64,000 bases of DNA from the NCBI RefSeq assembly GCF_000018025.1, contig NC_009831.1:1736001-1800000 (forward strand), read 5' to 3'. The notes below the pieces were generated by a model. That model ran no database searches. It saw only the letters and a program-made list of their open reading frames with translations, and was not told the origin of the DNA. Source of the DNA: Shewanella sediminis HAW-EB3 (lineage in GTDB: Bacteria; Pseudomonadota; Gammaproteobacteria; Enterobacterales; Shewanellaceae). Of the stretch, positions 43,969-54,079 are shown piece by piece. Both the position numbers and the translations under genes were made by a program. How positions within the stretch are numbered: the stretch's first letter is position 1; each line of letters begins with the position of its first letter.

Positions 43969-46032
43969 TTAAGCGAGCTTAAACTTACTGACTAACACAT
44001 TGAGTTGCTCGTTAGCTGCCGAAAGGTTTTGAGTGCTTAGCGCCGTTTGTTGGCCGTTTTGTAATAGCTCAAGTGCCATGGCCTCTATGGTGTGCATATT
44101 TCGGCTAATCTCATCGGTTACTGCACTTTGCTGCTCGGATGCCGTCGCGATTTGACTGCCTAAATCGTTAATTTCCACGATAGAACCTGTCATGGTATCA
44201 AGGCTGGTGGTGACGCGTGAGGTATTTTCTGCCACCTTCTGGCAGCTATTCTTAGTCTCGGTCATCACTTTTTCTGCCGTTGCCGCATCGCGTCGTAATG
44301 TGGACAAGATCTCCTCTATCTGAGCGGTACTCGATTGTGTACGAGAGGCGAGCGAGCGTACCTCATCGGCGACGACCGCAAATCCTCGTCCCTGTTCTCC
44401 GGCGCGGGCGGCTTCGATGGCGGCATTGAGAGCGAGCAGATTAGTCTGTTCGGCGATCCCTCCTATAACGTCGAGTACCGATACGATCTGCTTGGTGTTC
44501 TCGCTCATGGTATTGATGCTGCTGGTCGCCGTATTCATCTCCTCTACGAGAGCAATGACACTGTTTGAAGCATCGACAACGGTGACCTTAGAGGCTTTAG
44601 CTTCTTCATTGGCTTGTTGGGTGCTCGACGCCGTTTGCACCGCACTTTGGGCCACGGCTTCTGCTGAGGCGTTCATCTGAGTGATCGCCGTAACTGCGAG
44701 TTCAGTCTCTGAGGTGTGACTATTGAGGGCCTGGCTGTTTCGTTCAGATTGGCCGTTAAGTTGCGTGATCCCTTCGGTGATCTCTTTAGAGGATTTAGAG
44801 ATATCGAGCATCATATCTTGAAGGTAACTGATAAAATTATTCACCGAATGACCTATATCTGCAAGCTCATCACGGGTAGCGATCTCCAATCGAGAGGTCA
44901 GATCTGCTTCGCCGGTGGAGAGGGTCTCTATGCGCTCTTTAAGTACGACCATATCTGTGATTATCTTGTTCAGCAGCCATACACAGAAAATAAGCGCAAG
45001 GACGATAAGTACACTCGTTACCGCGATACTCTGGTAGATTTTACTGTCAAATATCTCACGGGTTCCTTCGGTCAGTCCCTGTTGAATAGAGGTGACATCG
45101 GACTCATAGGCGCCGGTGCCAATGACCCAATTCCACTCGGGGAGGATCTTCCTGACGTATGAGATTTTGGCCTCGGCGCTATTCGCCGAAGAGGAGGCCG
45201 GGAGCAGGACGAAGGCCTCAGGCTGCTCACCCAAGGCTTGCTTTGCCTTATCGGTGTTTGCTGTTTGTTGACCTATGAGGCTTTTTTGAGAGTGGGCCAG
45301 GATTTTACCGCTGGTATCTTGTATCCAGAACTCACCACTTTCACCATATTTTGCTGCCATAACGGTCTGTAGTGCGGCCGTTACCTTATCCTGTTTCAGG
45401 GTGCTGATGTACTCACCGGTAGCAATGACCAGATTGAGTGGTTCAAAATAGAAGGAGGCAGAGAGCTTCTCTTCGACCTTCCCTGTGGTTGGATTGGAGA
45501 AGAAGTAGCTGGTGAAACCTACCTTATTTTCTTTGGCGGCGGCTACAATATTTCGAGCGTAATAATTGCCTTTTTCATCGACAACATCACGACTATTTCC
45601 CATCGATACACCACCAATACCGGCGGCTTCGTTTGTCAGGGTGTCTGCGTCATAGGCAAACAGGTAACGGCCCTTTCCCCACTGATATTCGTTGATAAAG
45701 GTATAGACCATCATATCGGGATCATCGGTGAGATTATTCTCGTACATGCGATTTATGATACCGCGAAACATGACAATCTCATCGCCCAGAGCCTGTCTGA
45801 TATTTTCTACTCTGGACTGTTGATAGAAGTCGTTGACCGAACGGCTGAGCGTATCCACCTGACCGATAAGATTCTGTTTTACCAGGCTTTCGACTTTATT
45901 GCTGATATTAAGCTCTTCTTGTTTGAGAACCGCCTGTTCAATCACGATCATGTTGACGATGAAGTAGCCGGAAACAGCAACGAGTAAGGCACCTACTAAT
46001 ATGATTAATTTAGCTTTAATTGTCATTTTCAT
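43969..46032 (-). CDS. Methyl-accepting chemotaxis protein with Cache sensor
   Basis: 687 residues from the ATG preceded by AGGGTGG; the frame is open 33 nt further up but without a site. Order: membrane helix (about residues 8-28), periplasmic double Cache-type sensor ([15 protein letters not shown]..., [36 protein letters not shown]), second helix near 340, HAMP region, then a signalling domain with the conserved tip [20 protein letters not shown] and [13 protein letters not shown]. It signals to CheA/CheW. Ligand unknown; Cache_2-type sensors often bind small organic acids. No C-terminal CheR-tethering pentapeptide is visible. Confidence 0.92.
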   Translation of the reverse strand: MKMTIKAKLIILVGALLVAVSGYFIVNMIVIEQAVLKQEELNISNKVESLVKQNLIGQVDTLSRSVNDFYQQSRVENIRQALGDEIVMFRGIINRMYENNLTDDPDMMVYTFINEYQWGKGRYLFAYDADTLTNEAAGIGGVSMGNSRDVVDEKGNYYARNIVAAAKENKVGFTSYFFSNPTTGKVEEKLSASFYFEPLNLVIATGEYISTLKQDKVTAALQTVMAAKYGESGEFWIQDTSGKILAHSQKSLIGQQTANTDKAKQALGEQPEAFVLLPASSSANSAEAKISYVRKILPEWNWVIGTGAYESDVTSIQQGLTEGTREIFDSKIYQSIAVTSVLIVLALIFCVWLLNKIITDMVVLKERIETLSTGEADLTSRLEIATRDELADIGHSVNNFISYLQDMMLDISKSSKEITEGITQLNGQSERNSQALNSHTSETELAVTAITQMNASAEAVAQSAVQTASSTQQANEEAKASKVTVVDASNSVIALVEEMNTATSSINTMSENTKQIVSVLDVIGGIAEQTNLLALNAAIEAARAGEQGRGFAVVADEVRSLASRTQSSTAQIEEILSTLRRDAATAEKVMTETKNSCQKVAENTSRVTTSLDTMTGSIVEINDLGSQIATASEQQSAVTDEISRNMHTIEAMALELLQNGQQTALSTQNLSAANEQLNVLVSKFKLA

Positions 46033-46065
46033 GAAAACCACCCTAGGATGAATTCGATAAGACAT

Positions 46066-46454
46066 AAGAAAAATCTAATGAATATTAAGAGCCAAAAAAC
46101 AGTTAAATACAACATGGTGGTTGCAAAAGTGTGAACCCGGTGTAACTACGACAGCTCAAATGGGATCTGATTAACAAATATATTGAAAATGCCAGGCCGT
46201 AGATGAAGATGAATTGTGAAACATTATCCCTGGGAGAGTGAAGCTAACTAATTGGGAGTTATATATATTAGTGCAATATAGTATATGACGATTCTGAAAT
46301 TTTGAGAGGCTGGATAAAATGAATACTTGGGTAGAGGCGGGTGAGCATACCGGGGTTTTAAAGTATGCCGTCATTGTTAATTTTTTCTAAAGGGGAGATG
46401 AGCATGAGCCGGATTTCTCCTGTAAAGGGGGACCGGCCCATGAGCCCCGATCGG
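46066..46454. other. Intergenic region with nothing recognisable
   Basis: 389 bp between two reverse-strand genes. One short open frame inside it has no ribosome site and an unlikely composition. No repeat or clear terminator was found. The promoter of the chemoreceptor gene must be at its left end. Confidence 0.5.
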
Positions 46455-47294
46455 TTAGCCGACACTTATCTCATAGGAGGTAAACTTGCGTAGGTTGATG
46501 ACGCCGGTGTCGAAGATAAGATATTGCCCCTTAATTCCCTGCAAAACCCCGCTAACGATAGGATTTTTATCAAAATTATGTGACGTTATCTTTGTCGGGA
46601 ACTCAGTGACAGGGAAATGTATCTCCTGAATATCTTCATTGAGCTTCTCGATGGCGTATTCGCCATGGGCCATACAAATCTCATGAATTTTACTCTCAAC
46701 CTGGGGTAAAAGCTCGGTAGCGTGAGCTTTAAGATCGATATTTTCCGCATTACCTTTGAGCATAGTGCGCCAGTTGGTCTTATCAGCAATCAACTTCGCC
46801 AACTCGACTTCCACTAAACCTGATATCTGTCTTGTCGATACCTTTAAAATGGGTAAGCCCTGAGTGGCCCCCTGATCTATCCAACGTGTTGGTAACTGGG
46901 TATGACGGGTGATGCCGACCTTGAGACCCGATGTATTTGACAGGTAGACATAGTGAGGGACGAAACAGTTGTCTTCTCCCCACTGTGGCTCACGACAGGT
47001 ACCTTGGTCAAAGTGACAGGTTTCGGGCTTCATGATGCACATATCGCAACTTGCCAGCTTCTTCATGCAGACAAAACAGTGTCCTTGAGAATAACTTTTT
47101 TTGGTCTTTTTGCCGCAGTTACTGCAGCAAATTTTGCCGGTATGCGTCAAGGTAACTCTAGTGCCGATAAGAGGGTTCATGGCTAACAGCTCATCACCTA
47201 TGGGCAGTTGGTATTCTACCCGCCCATCATTATCTAGTGTGGCGCGCATTTTTTTTATCGTACCTGAGACAGTACCTAACATTGAACCTGACAT
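46455..47294 (-). CDS. DUF2797 family zinc-finger-like protein
   Basis: 280 residues from the ATG preceded closely by AGGAA; another in-frame ATG at 47309 is possible. The N-terminal half has three Cys pairs, CCSNCGKKTKKSYSQGHCFVC and CDMCIMKPETCH, suggesting zinc binding. It is followed by HYVYLSNTSGLKVGITR...RWIDQGA, which resembles the GIY-YIG endonuclease fold. Together these are the DUF2797 pattern. Whether it cuts nucleic acid is not known. It lies between the chemoreceptor and the GcvR-like gene, all on the reverse strand. Confidence 0.82.
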   Translation of the reverse strand: MSGSMLGTVSGTIKKMRATLDNDGRVEYQLPIGDELLAMNPLIGTRVTLTHTGKICCSNCGKKTKKSYSQGHCFVCMKKLASCDMCIMKPETCHFDQGTCREPQWGEDNCFVPHYVYLSNTSGLKVGITRHTQLPTRWIDQGATQGLPILKVSTRQISGLVEVELAKLIADKTNWRTMLKGNAENIDLKAHATELLPQVESKIHEICMAHGEYAIEKLNEDIQEIHFPVTEFPTKITSHNFDKNPIVSGVLQGIKGQYLIFDTGVINLRKFTSYEISVG

Positions 47295-47494
47295 AGCTGT
47301 TCCTAGCATAAATATGCCCTATTAAAGATAAAGCATAGAATTGAGCAAGACATTGAGCTGGCGTTAACGACCAGTCTTCTGGATAGGTCACAGTCTAACA
47401 GATTGTTTAAACGACCTCTGATAGATTTTTTCGATTGCTACCAGTAAAAAGAGACTTGAAAGAAGTAGGAAAGCTGAGTGGCATATTCATGAAG

Positions 47495-47517
47495 GAGAGT
47501 GAGTGGATCTCACTCTC
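47495..47517. terminator. Hairpin after the GcvR-like gene
   Basis: A perfect 9-bp stem GAGAGTGAG / CTCACTCTC with a 5-nt loop, 30 nt beyond the stop of the reverse-strand gene. It lacks a strong T tract. Confidence 0.55.
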
Positions 47518-47546
47518 TTTGAGCTGGTCTTTAAGTATTTAACAGT

Positions 47547-48047
47547 TTAAGTGCTGATTTTATCCAGAACCACATCATCACCTATTTCATATAGCGCACT
47601 CGAAAGCAGCTCCTCTTGTTCGGGGGTTTTTATTCCAAGATCGAAATTAGCTCTGAAGAGGGGCACACCCGTGTGGCTCGCGCTCTCATAACGCGTGCTG
47701 AAGTGTTCAATATTAATTCCAAGTGCACTGATCTTGTTTGAAATATCATGTACTAAGCCTGGTCTGTCATAGGCCACGAGTGAAAAACTAAAGTGTTTAA
47801 TCTGATGTGGGTTTTTATTGGTTTTAGCATAGGTCATGCTTAAACCTTCTATACACTCTAAGTTTTCGGCCAGAATATCCCAGTTAGAAGCCGGGACCTC
47901 TAAAAGGAGTATGGCCGCAAAAATTCCGTCGATATGACGAAGTTCAGAATCGAGCCAATTACCACCATGACGGCTAACCGCGTGCGCGATCTGTTCGACT
48001 AACCCTTTTCTATCGGCTACCTGTAGGGTGACTAAGTATCGTAACAT
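47547..48047 (-). CDS. GcvR-like protein with two ACT domains
   Basis: 166 residues made of two ACT-type domains: LVTLQVADRKGLVEQIAHAVSRHGGNW (residues 4-30) and FSLVAYDRPGLVHDISNKISALGINIEHF (about 87-115). This is the layout of GcvR, which represses the glycine cleavage genes with GcvA when glycine is low. No DNA-binding domain is present, as expected. A GcvA gene is not in the window, so the role is by family only. It diverges from pstC. Confidence 0.8.
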   Translation of the reverse strand: MLRYLVTLQVADRKGLVEQIAHAVSRHGGNWLDSELRHIDGIFAAILLLEVPASNWDILAENLECIEGLSMTYAKTNKNPHQIKHFSFSLVAYDRPGLVHDISNKISALGINIEHFSTRYESASHTGVPLFRANFDLGIKTPEQEELLSSALYEIGDDVVLDKIST

Positions 48048-48104
48048 GTTGATTTAGCTCCTTTGAATAAATATTATCTCTGGATTTGTACCTTGTAACA
48101 CTAG

Positions 48105-48134
48105 TGTCATCTTTACGTCATATAATTCGACACA
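48105..48134 (+). promoter_or_regulatory. Three-unit Pho box upstream of pstC
   Basis: Three PhoB half-sites 11 bp apart: TGTCAT (48105), CGTCAT (48116) and TCGACA (48127), separated by AT-rich spacers TTTA and TAAT. The consensus unit is TGTCAT-N5. The array ends about 95 bp before the pstC start, fitting phosphate-starvation activation by PhoB. Confidence 0.8.
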
Positions 48135-48229
48135 TCAGAATAATGAGAGTGTTTCTAAGCTATTGTTAGCACAGCAATTGAAACAATCCCAGTGAAAACT
48201 CTACTGACTATTTAATAAACGAGGTTCTA

Positions 48230-50488
48230 ATGGTAACTCAGGTAATAAAACCTGATCCAAAGGCTAAAAACCTACTGATGAGTAAAGGCTCGAGTAGAAG
48301 GGCTATTCAGGACAGATTAACCCAAGTGGGGGTGACGATTGGGGGGACGATGGTATTTGTCGCTCTGCTATTGATCTTCTTTTATCTGCTATACGTTGTT
48401 AAACCAATCTTCGATGGCGCCGAAGTCGCTCCACTGGTCAGTGTCGATGTTGCGAATGATACGAGTCCGGCATTGATGGTTGGCAGTGATGAACAAAATG
48501 AGATCATCTACCGCGTATCAGAGTCTGGTCGGGTCGATTTTTATGATGTGAAAAATGGCCAGTTAATCGAAACACAAACGCTTTCTCTTCCTCAAGGTGT
48601 AGAGGTTGTTGGCAGTGCGTCTTCGGTGGTCAGTGAGCAACGATTTGCCTTGGGCCTAAGTAATGGTCAGGTGTTACTTGCAGGTATCGACTTTGGCGTG
48701 ACCTATCCGAATAACCAACGCGTGATCACTCCGAACTTAAGATACCCAGCCGGAAGAGAGCCGTTCGCTGTCGATGAGAAGGGCTCACCGCTCAATAATC
48801 TGATCTTTGGTTATAGCAGTGACAAGATGAGCTTCGCCTATCAAGACCAGGATGATCTTTGGCATCTCACCCGCCAGGAAGGCGAAGAGAACATGATGAC
48901 CGAAGAGGTTGAATGGATTGCGACAACGGGCTTGATCAATGATGCGCCGCAGGATGTCCAGCAAAGATTAATGACTCCTGATCAGCGTCAGCTTCTATTG
49001 AGAAGCGGTGATAAGCTGTTTATCTATAATATTCGTGACGCCGATGATATCTCCTTACAACAAGTGCTTGAGTTAGAATTGGCTAAGGCGAAGGTCACCG
49101 ATGTGAGTCTACTTGCCGGGGCGAGCTCTATCTTGGTTAGCTATGATTCGGGCCTGGTTGCGCAGTACTTTCAAGTCAATGGTGAGCGGGGGCGTCAATA
49201 CCGGGAGATCCGTTCATTTGACACTTCCTCATCGGTTGCCAGCGTTGCCAGCGAATTTTATCGAAAGAGCTTCGTGACAGTGAGTGAAAAAGGTGATCTG
49301 ACACTCCTGTATACCACCAGTGAACGTGAGTTATTTTCAGAGCCTTTTGGCCTTAACAATCCTAAAAAAATCGGTTTCAGTCCAAGAGCTAACGCGCTTG
49401 TGGTGGAGGCTGGATCTAAACTGCATCTATTTACCGTTGAAAACTCTCATCCTGAGGTTTCCTGGAGTGCGATGTGGAGTAAGGTTTGGTATGAAGACTA
49501 TCCGGAACCTAAATATGTATGGCAATCGACATCCGGTTCCGATGACTTTGAGGCTAAGTTAAGTCTGATGCCATTGGCTTTCGGAACCATGAAGGCCGCG
49601 CTTTATGCCATGCTGTTTGCCACTCCACTGGCGATTGCCGGCGCGATCTATACCGCCTATTTCATGTCTCCAAAGATACGTTCCATAGTGAAGCCGACGA
49701 TTGAGATAATGGAAGCTTTACCTACCGTGATCTTGGGTTTCTTAGCGGGACTCTGGCTTGCGCCTCTGATTGAAGACAATTTGCCGGGTATTTTGGTGTT
49801 GCTCTTGCTGCTACCTTTATCGATTCTGGCCACGGCATTTGCCTGGCATAACCTGCCTGGAAAGTGGAAACAGCGTCTGCCTGAAATTTATCAGGAACTG
49901 ATGCTATTGCCTGTGATTATCTTTATCGGTTGGTTCTCCTTCGCTATTAGTCCCGCCATCGAAGTTGCCTTCTTCCATGGTGACTCGCGTATGTTTATTA
50001 CTAATGAACTGGGGATCACATTCGATCAGCGTAATGCGTTAGTTGTCGGTATCGCTATGGGGTTCGCGGTTATTCCGACTATCTTCTCGATTGCCGAAGA
50101 CGCTGTGTTCTCAGTGCCTCGCCACCTGTCAAATGGTAGCTTAGCCTTAGGCGCGACTAACTGGCAGACCTTGACCCGAGTGGTCTTGCTTACGGCGAGT
50201 CCGGGTATCTTCTCTGCGATAATGATGGGTCTGGGTCGCGCGGTGGGAGAGACCATGATCGTGCTTATGGCAACGGGTAATACTGCCATCATGGAATGGA
50301 GTGTATTCGAAGGTATGCGGACACTGGCCGCTAACATTGCTGTAGAGATGCCTGAGTCGGCGATTGGCAGTTCACACTACCGGGTGCTTTTCCTTGCAGC
50401 CTTTGTTCTGTTTATTTTCACCTTCTTCTTCAACACCATAGCTGAAGTGGTGAGACAGCGTCTGCGTGAACGTTATAGTTCACTGTAA
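48230..50488 (+). CDS. pstC: Phosphate ABC transporter permease PstC, long form
   Basis: 752 residues, more than twice the length of E. coli PstC (319). One N-terminal helix (about residues 35-65) is followed by a periplasmic insert of roughly 380 residues, then the permease core with five or six helices: ALYAMLFATPLAIAGAIYTAYF, PTVILGFLAGLWLAP, and the cytoplasmic EAA loop LSNGSLALGATNWQTLTRVVLL. PstC and PstA form the membrane channel for phosphate import. The long form is, from memory, usual in Shewanella and some vibrios. It heads pstC-pstA-pstB-phoU; pstS is not in the window. Confidence 0.93.
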   Translation: MVTQVIKPDPKAKNLLMSKGSSRRAIQDRLTQVGVTIGGTMVFVALLLIFFYLLYVVKPIFDGAEVAPLVSVDVANDTSPALMVGSDEQNEIIYRVSESGRVDFYDVKNGQLIETQTLSLPQGVEVVGSASSVVSEQRFALGLSNGQVLLAGIDFGVTYPNNQRVITPNLRYPAGREPFAVDEKGSPLNNLIFGYSSDKMSFAYQDQDDLWHLTRQEGEENMMTEEVEWIATTGLINDAPQDVQQRLMTPDQRQLLLRSGDKLFIYNIRDADDISLQQVLELELAKAKVTDVSLLAGASSILVSYDSGLVAQYFQVNGERGRQYREIRSFDTSSSVASVASEFYRKSFVTVSEKGDLTLLYTTSERELFSEPFGLNNPKKIGFSPRANALVVEAGSKLHLFTVENSHPEVSWSAMWSKVWYEDYPEPKYVWQSTSGSDDFEAKLSLMPLAFGTMKAALYAMLFATPLAIAGAIYTAYFMSPKIRSIVKPTIEIMEALPTVILGFLAGLWLAPLIEDNLPGILVLLLLLPLSILATAFAWHNLPGKWKQRLPEIYQELMLLPVIIFIGWFSFAISPAIEVAFFHGDSRMFITNELGITFDQRNALVVGIAMGFAVIPTIFSIAEDAVFSVPRHLSNGSLALGATNWQTLTRVVLLTASPGIFSAIMMGLGRAVGETMIVLMATGNTAIMEWSVFEGMRTLAANIAVEMPESAIGSSHYRVLFLAAFVLFIFTFFFNTIAEVVRQRLRERYSSL

Positions 50489-50567
50489 TGATGAGTAATG
50501 GAAATGATGACTAGATATATGAAAATGAATATGTGTGTTTTCGAGCTAGGATGTTGGAGTATTCGTC

Positions 50568-50666
50568 ATGGGTAAGTGGTTTAAGTCTGGTTCTCCTTGG
50601 GCTTACAGAATGAATGACTGTGGTGCTGTTTTTGTGCAAGGATTTTGGAGTATGAATCATGGGTAA
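50568..50666 (+). other. 32-codon decoy ORF from a duplicated pstA start
   Basis: ATG at 50568 repeats the first eleven codons of pstA (MGKWFKSGSPW) and their upstream GTTGGAGTATTCGTC, 91 bp before the true start (GATTTTGGAGTATGAATC). After Trp11 the frame diverges and stops at TAA 50664-50666, which overlaps the pstA start codon region (ATG 50659). If translated it would couple to pstA. It may be only a relic of local duplication. Confidence 0.6.
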
Positions 50667-52311
50667 GTGGTTTAAATCCGGGTCTCCGTGGATATGGATG
50701 ACTGGTGGGGCGGTGAGCATCAGCTTAATTGCCGTACTGGGATTATTGTTGATGATTGCCTGGCGTGGCCTCAGCTATTTCTGGCCTGCAGAAATTTATC
50801 AGTGGGAGCTGAACGATCCAGAAGGTGATCGTTACACCTTAATTGGTGAAATATATGATAAAGAGGAGGTGCCAACCGAGCGTCTTATCTCTGCGGGTCA
50901 TGTGTTTAAGGAGACGCCAGGTGAAACGGTGACGCGTTATCTGGTTAAAACCGGTAACCGTGAGTTCGTTGGATTGGATTTTCGCTGGATATTAGCGACA
51001 GATATCATCTCGCGCACTCAACCTGAAAATATTGCCGTGATTGAGAGAAGTAAAAACGGTGATTTCTATGGTTACCCGATTGCAGTGGTTGAAGATGGAA
51101 AGCGACTCGCCCTCGATGATATCGAGGCCTCTTTTGAGGCGCATATCGAACGTGCCGTAGAGCTCAATGATCAAGCGGTAACACTGCAAAAGAGTGAAAT
51201 CGGGTCGATAAACCATGAAATGGAACAGCTTCGTTTACGGGAAAGACGTTATGAGTTAGATGGTCAACTCACCGAGGGGCGCAAGGCGGAAATTGCAATT
51301 AAGCAAGCGAGCTTGCAGGCTGAATACTTGCTGCTGGAGAAGTCCTTCTTTGCCCTTCGCACCGAAGCGGCACGAGACTCGGTGATCATCAAAGATATGC
51401 GCGGCGAAGAGGTCGTGCTCAAACTCGATACGATTTTAGATGTTACCTATTCCAATCGTATCAGCCTGATAGGAAAAATCGGCCACTGGTTTGTCGGTAT
51501 CGGCCGGTTTGTCAGCGATGACCCACGGGAAGCGAATACTGAAGGCGGTGTATTCCCGGCTATCTTCGGTACGGTGTTTATGGTGATGTTGATGGCGGTT
51601 ATTGTGACCCCTTTTGGCGTTATCGCGGCGATCTATTTGCATGAATACGCTAAGAAAGGGCCTGTGACTAAGATGATCCGTATTGCTGTGATTAACTTAG
51701 CGGGTGTGCCATCGATTGTGTATGGTGTATTCGGCCTTGGCTTCTTCGTCTATATGTTTGGTGGCACGTTAGATCAACTCTTTTACCCTGAGGCGCTGCC
51801 TGCCCCGACTTTTGGTTCGCCGGGCGTGCTCTGGTCTGCATTAACGTTGGCGATTTTGACTCTGCCTGTGGTGATAGTTTCAACCGAAGAGGGACTGAGC
51901 CGCATTCCCAGTGCCGTACGTCAAGGCAGTTTAGCGCTTGGGGCTACAAAAGCTGAGACACTTTGGCGCATTGTTATCCCCATGGCGAGTCCGGCCATTA
52001 TGACGGGATTGATTCTGGCGGTGGCCCGCGCCGCCGGTGAAGTTGCTCCATTGATGCTGGTGGGAGTCGTAAAGCTAGCACCGACCTTGCCAATCGACAT
52101 GAATTTCCCATTTGTGCACTTGGAACGTAAGTTTATGCACTTAGGTTTTCACATTTATGATGTGGGTTTTCAAAGCCCTAACGTGGAAGCCGCGAGACCT
52201 TTGGTCTATGCGACTTCGTTCCTGCTCGTTTCAGTCATCGTGTCATTAAACTTGACTGCTATCGGCGTACGCAACCATTTACGCGAGAAGTATCGCTCGC
52301 TTGAGCATTAA
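50659..52311 (+). CDS. pstA: Phosphate ABC transporter permease PstA, long form
   Basis: 550 residues against about 300 in E. coli. One helix near residues 15-37 is followed by a periplasmic insert of about 250 residues with a coiled coil (QLRLRERRYELDGQLTEGRK). The core follows: GVFPAIFGTVFMVMLMAVIV, AVINLAGVPSIVYGVFGLG, and the EAA loop VRQGSLALGATKAETLWRIVIP. The ATG is preceded by TTGGAG at usual spacing. Its start is duplicated upstream. It pairs with PstC. Confidence 0.93.
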   Translation: MGKWFKSGSPWIWMTGGAVSISLIAVLGLLLMIAWRGLSYFWPAEIYQWELNDPEGDRYTLIGEIYDKEEVPTERLISAGHVFKETPGETVTRYLVKTGNREFVGLDFRWILATDIISRTQPENIAVIERSKNGDFYGYPIAVVEDGKRLALDDIEASFEAHIERAVELNDQAVTLQKSEIGSINHEMEQLRLRERRYELDGQLTEGRKAEIAIKQASLQAEYLLLEKSFFALRTEAARDSVIIKDMRGEEVVLKLDTILDVTYSNRISLIGKIGHWFVGIGRFVSDDPREANTEGGVFPAIFGTVFMVMLMAVIVTPFGVIAAIYLHEYAKKGPVTKMIRIAVINLAGVPSIVYGVFGLGFFVYMFGGTLDQLFYPEALPAPTFGSPGVLWSALTLAILTLPVVIVSTEEGLSRIPSAVRQGSLALGATKAETLWRIVIPMASPAIMTGLILAVARAAGEVAPLMLVGVVKLAPTLPIDMNFPFVHLERKFMHLGFHIYDVGFQSPNVEAARPLVYATSFLLVSVIVSLNLTAIGVRNHLREKYRSLEH

Positions 52312-52316
52312 AAACA

Positions 52317-52369
52317 TATACCCAAACGGGAGCTCTGAAACGAGCATTTTTAAGTGGCTTGAGTATATA
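52317..52369. repeat. Short palindrome-ended repeat, copy 1 (pstA-pstB gap)
   Basis: A 53-bp unit starting TATACCCAA and ending TTGAGTATATA, closely related to the unit at 53283 (shared CTCTGAAA-GAG and AAGTGGCTTG). The ends are imperfect inverted repeats, resembling short dispersed elements of Shewanella and Vibrio. It lies within the pst operon. Confidence 0.75.
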
Positions 52370-52390
52370 TCGCCACCCAATGGCATAAAT

Positions 52391-52409
52391 AGAGCGGCCA
52401 AGCCGCTCT
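52391..52409 (+). other. Intra-operon hairpin before pstB
   Basis: A perfect stem AGAGCGGC / GCCGCTCT with a CAA loop, 22 nt before the pstB start and without a T run. It could protect mRNA 3' ends or attenuate between the permease and ATPase genes. Confidence 0.6.
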
Positions 52410-52430
52410 GTTAAAGTGATAGGATATAAA

Positions 52431-53249
52431 ATGATTTCCATAGATAAGTCCGCTATGAACACAAATTCAGTCGATCTGAACAATTTGAGCCAGGAAGAGA
52501 CAGCCCTGGAGATCCGCAACCTGGATCTAAAATACGGTGATAAACAGGCACTTTTCGATGTATCGATGAAGATCCCCGAAAAACAGGTTACCGCATTTAT
52601 CGGGCCAAGTGGTTGTGGTAAATCCACACTGCTGCGCTGCATCAACCGAATGAATGATCTGGTTGATAACTGCCATATTGGCGGGGAAATTTTGCTCAAC
52701 GGGCAAAATATCTACGACAAACAAGTCGATGTCGCCTCTCTGCGCAGAAATGTCGGTATGGTGTTCCAGCGTCCAAATCCTTTTCCTAAATCAATTTATG
52801 AAAACGTCGTTTACGGCTTGCGTCTGCAAGGGATAAATAATCGACGCGAACTGGATGATGCTGCCGAACAATCTTTGCGTGGCGCCGCCATTTGGGATGA
52901 AGTGAAAGACAGGTTACATGACAATGCGTTTGGCCTTTCCGGTGGTCAGCAGCAGCGTTTGGTGATTGCCCGTGCGATTGCCATCGAGCCAGAGGTTTTA
53001 CTTCTCGATGAGCCAACATCGGCCCTGGATCCTATTTCGACACTGACGATTGAAGAGTTGATCACCGAGCTTAAATCTAAATACACAGTCGTGATCGTGA
53101 CCCATAACATGCAACAGGCGGCGCGCGTCTCGGATCAAACTGCCTTTATGTATATGGGGGAGCTGGTTGAATATGCCGATACTAACACCATATTTACGAC
53201 GCCAAGAAAACGTAAAACAGAAGATTACATCACGGGTAGGTACGGGTAA
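52431..53249 (+). CDS. pstB: Phosphate ABC transporter ATP-binding protein
   Basis: 272 residues from the ATG preceded by AGGA; a GTG 15 nt upstream is less likely. Walker A is GPSGCGKST, the Q loop [15 protein letters not shown] is specific for PstB, the signature is LSGGQQQRL, Walker B is [11 protein letters not shown] and the switch His is in VTHNMQQ. It energises phosphate import by the PstSCAB complex on the cytoplasmic face. It is flanked by two copies of a short repeat. Confidence 0.96.
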   Translation: MISIDKSAMNTNSVDLNNLSQEETALEIRNLDLKYGDKQALFDVSMKIPEKQVTAFIGPSGCGKSTLLRCINRMNDLVDNCHIGGEILLNGQNIYDKQVDVASLRRNVGMVFQRPNPFPKSIYENVVYGLRLQGINNRRELDDAAEQSLRGAAIWDEVKDRLHDNAFGLSGGQQQRLVIARAIAIEPEVLLLDEPTSALDPISTLTIEELITELKSKYTVVIVTHNMQQAARVSDQTAFMYMGELVEYADTNTIFTTPRKRKTEDYITGRYG

Positions 53250-53282
53250 TAGAACTGATCAGTTTTCAGACCCGACTCTTGT

Positions 53283-53333
53283 GTACCCAGACGACCTCTG
53301 AAATGAGAATTTTGAAGTGGCTTGGGTATATAT
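53283..53333. repeat. Short palindrome-ended repeat, copy 2 (pstB-phoU gap)
   Basis: A 51-bp relative of the unit at 52317, starting GTACCCAG and ending CTTGGGTATATA. The two copies bracket pstB. It ends 35 bp before the phoU start. Confidence 0.75.
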
Positions 53334-53368
53334 GGGCATTAACAGAATTGGAAAAGGTTTAAATTGCA

Positions 53369-54079
53369 ATGGAAAATATGAATTTAAGTAAGCACATCTC
53401 TGGTCAGTTTAATGCCGAGCTGGATGATATCCGTAATCGTGTCTTAGCTATGGGCGGTTTAGTCGAACGTCAACTGGAACAGTCTCTGGATGCCCTAAGT
53501 ACATTGGACTCTGAGTTGGCGCAGAAAGTTATCGATGGCGATCATAAGGTCAATGGTATGGAAGTGGCCATAGATGAAGAGTGTACCCGTATCATTGCCA
53601 AGCGTCAGCCTGCTGCGAGCGATTTACGTTTAGTACTTGCGATATCGAAAACGATTACCGATCTGGAGCGCATCGGTGATGCTTGCGTGAAGATAGCTAA
53701 GGCTGCAATGGATAAACGCTCTAAAAACCAGCAGCCACTACTGGTAAGCATCGAGAACATGGGACGTCACGCGACGCGTATGCTCAATGCCACTTTAGAT
53801 GCTCTGGCGCGTATGGACGCCGAAGTGGCACTCGAGCTGCATAAAGAAGACATTAAGTTAGATAAAGAGTATGAAGGGATCATTCGCCAATTAATGACCT
53901 ATATGATGGCCGATCCACGTTCAATTCCCGAAGTGTTAGATGTGCTTTGGGCTGCAAGGGCTGTTGAGCGAGTGGGTGACCGTTGCCAGAATATCTGTGA
54001 GTACATCATCTATTACGTGAAAGGGAAAGATGTGCGCCATGTCTCCTATGAAGAGATGGAGAAAGACCTTAATTTTTAA
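53369..54079 (+). CDS. phoU: Phosphate signalling regulator PhoU
   Basis: 236 residues of two PhoU repeats, each a three-helix bundle with acidic metal motifs: [19 protein letters not shown] sequence near residue 60, [22 protein letters not shown] near 90-110, and [22 protein letters not shown] near 200. PhoU links transporter activity to the PhoR kinase and restrains the Pho response when phosphate is plentiful. It closes the pst operon. phoB and phoR are not in the window. Confidence 0.95.
   Translation: MENMNLSKHISGQFNAELDDIRNRVLAMGGLVERQLEQSLDALSTLDSELAQKVIDGDHKVNGMEVAIDEECTRIIAKRQPAASDLRLVLAISKTITDLERIGDACVKIAKAAMDKRSKNQQPLLVSIENMGRHATRMLNATLDALARMDAEVALELHKEDIKLDKEYEGIIRQLMTYMMADPRSIPEVLDVLWAARAVERVGDRCQNICEYIIYYVKGKDVRHVSYEEMEKDLNF

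Noticed and set aside
46171..46374. 67-residue reverse-strand open frame in a gap
   Set aside because: No ribosome site, unlikely composition, no family resemblance.
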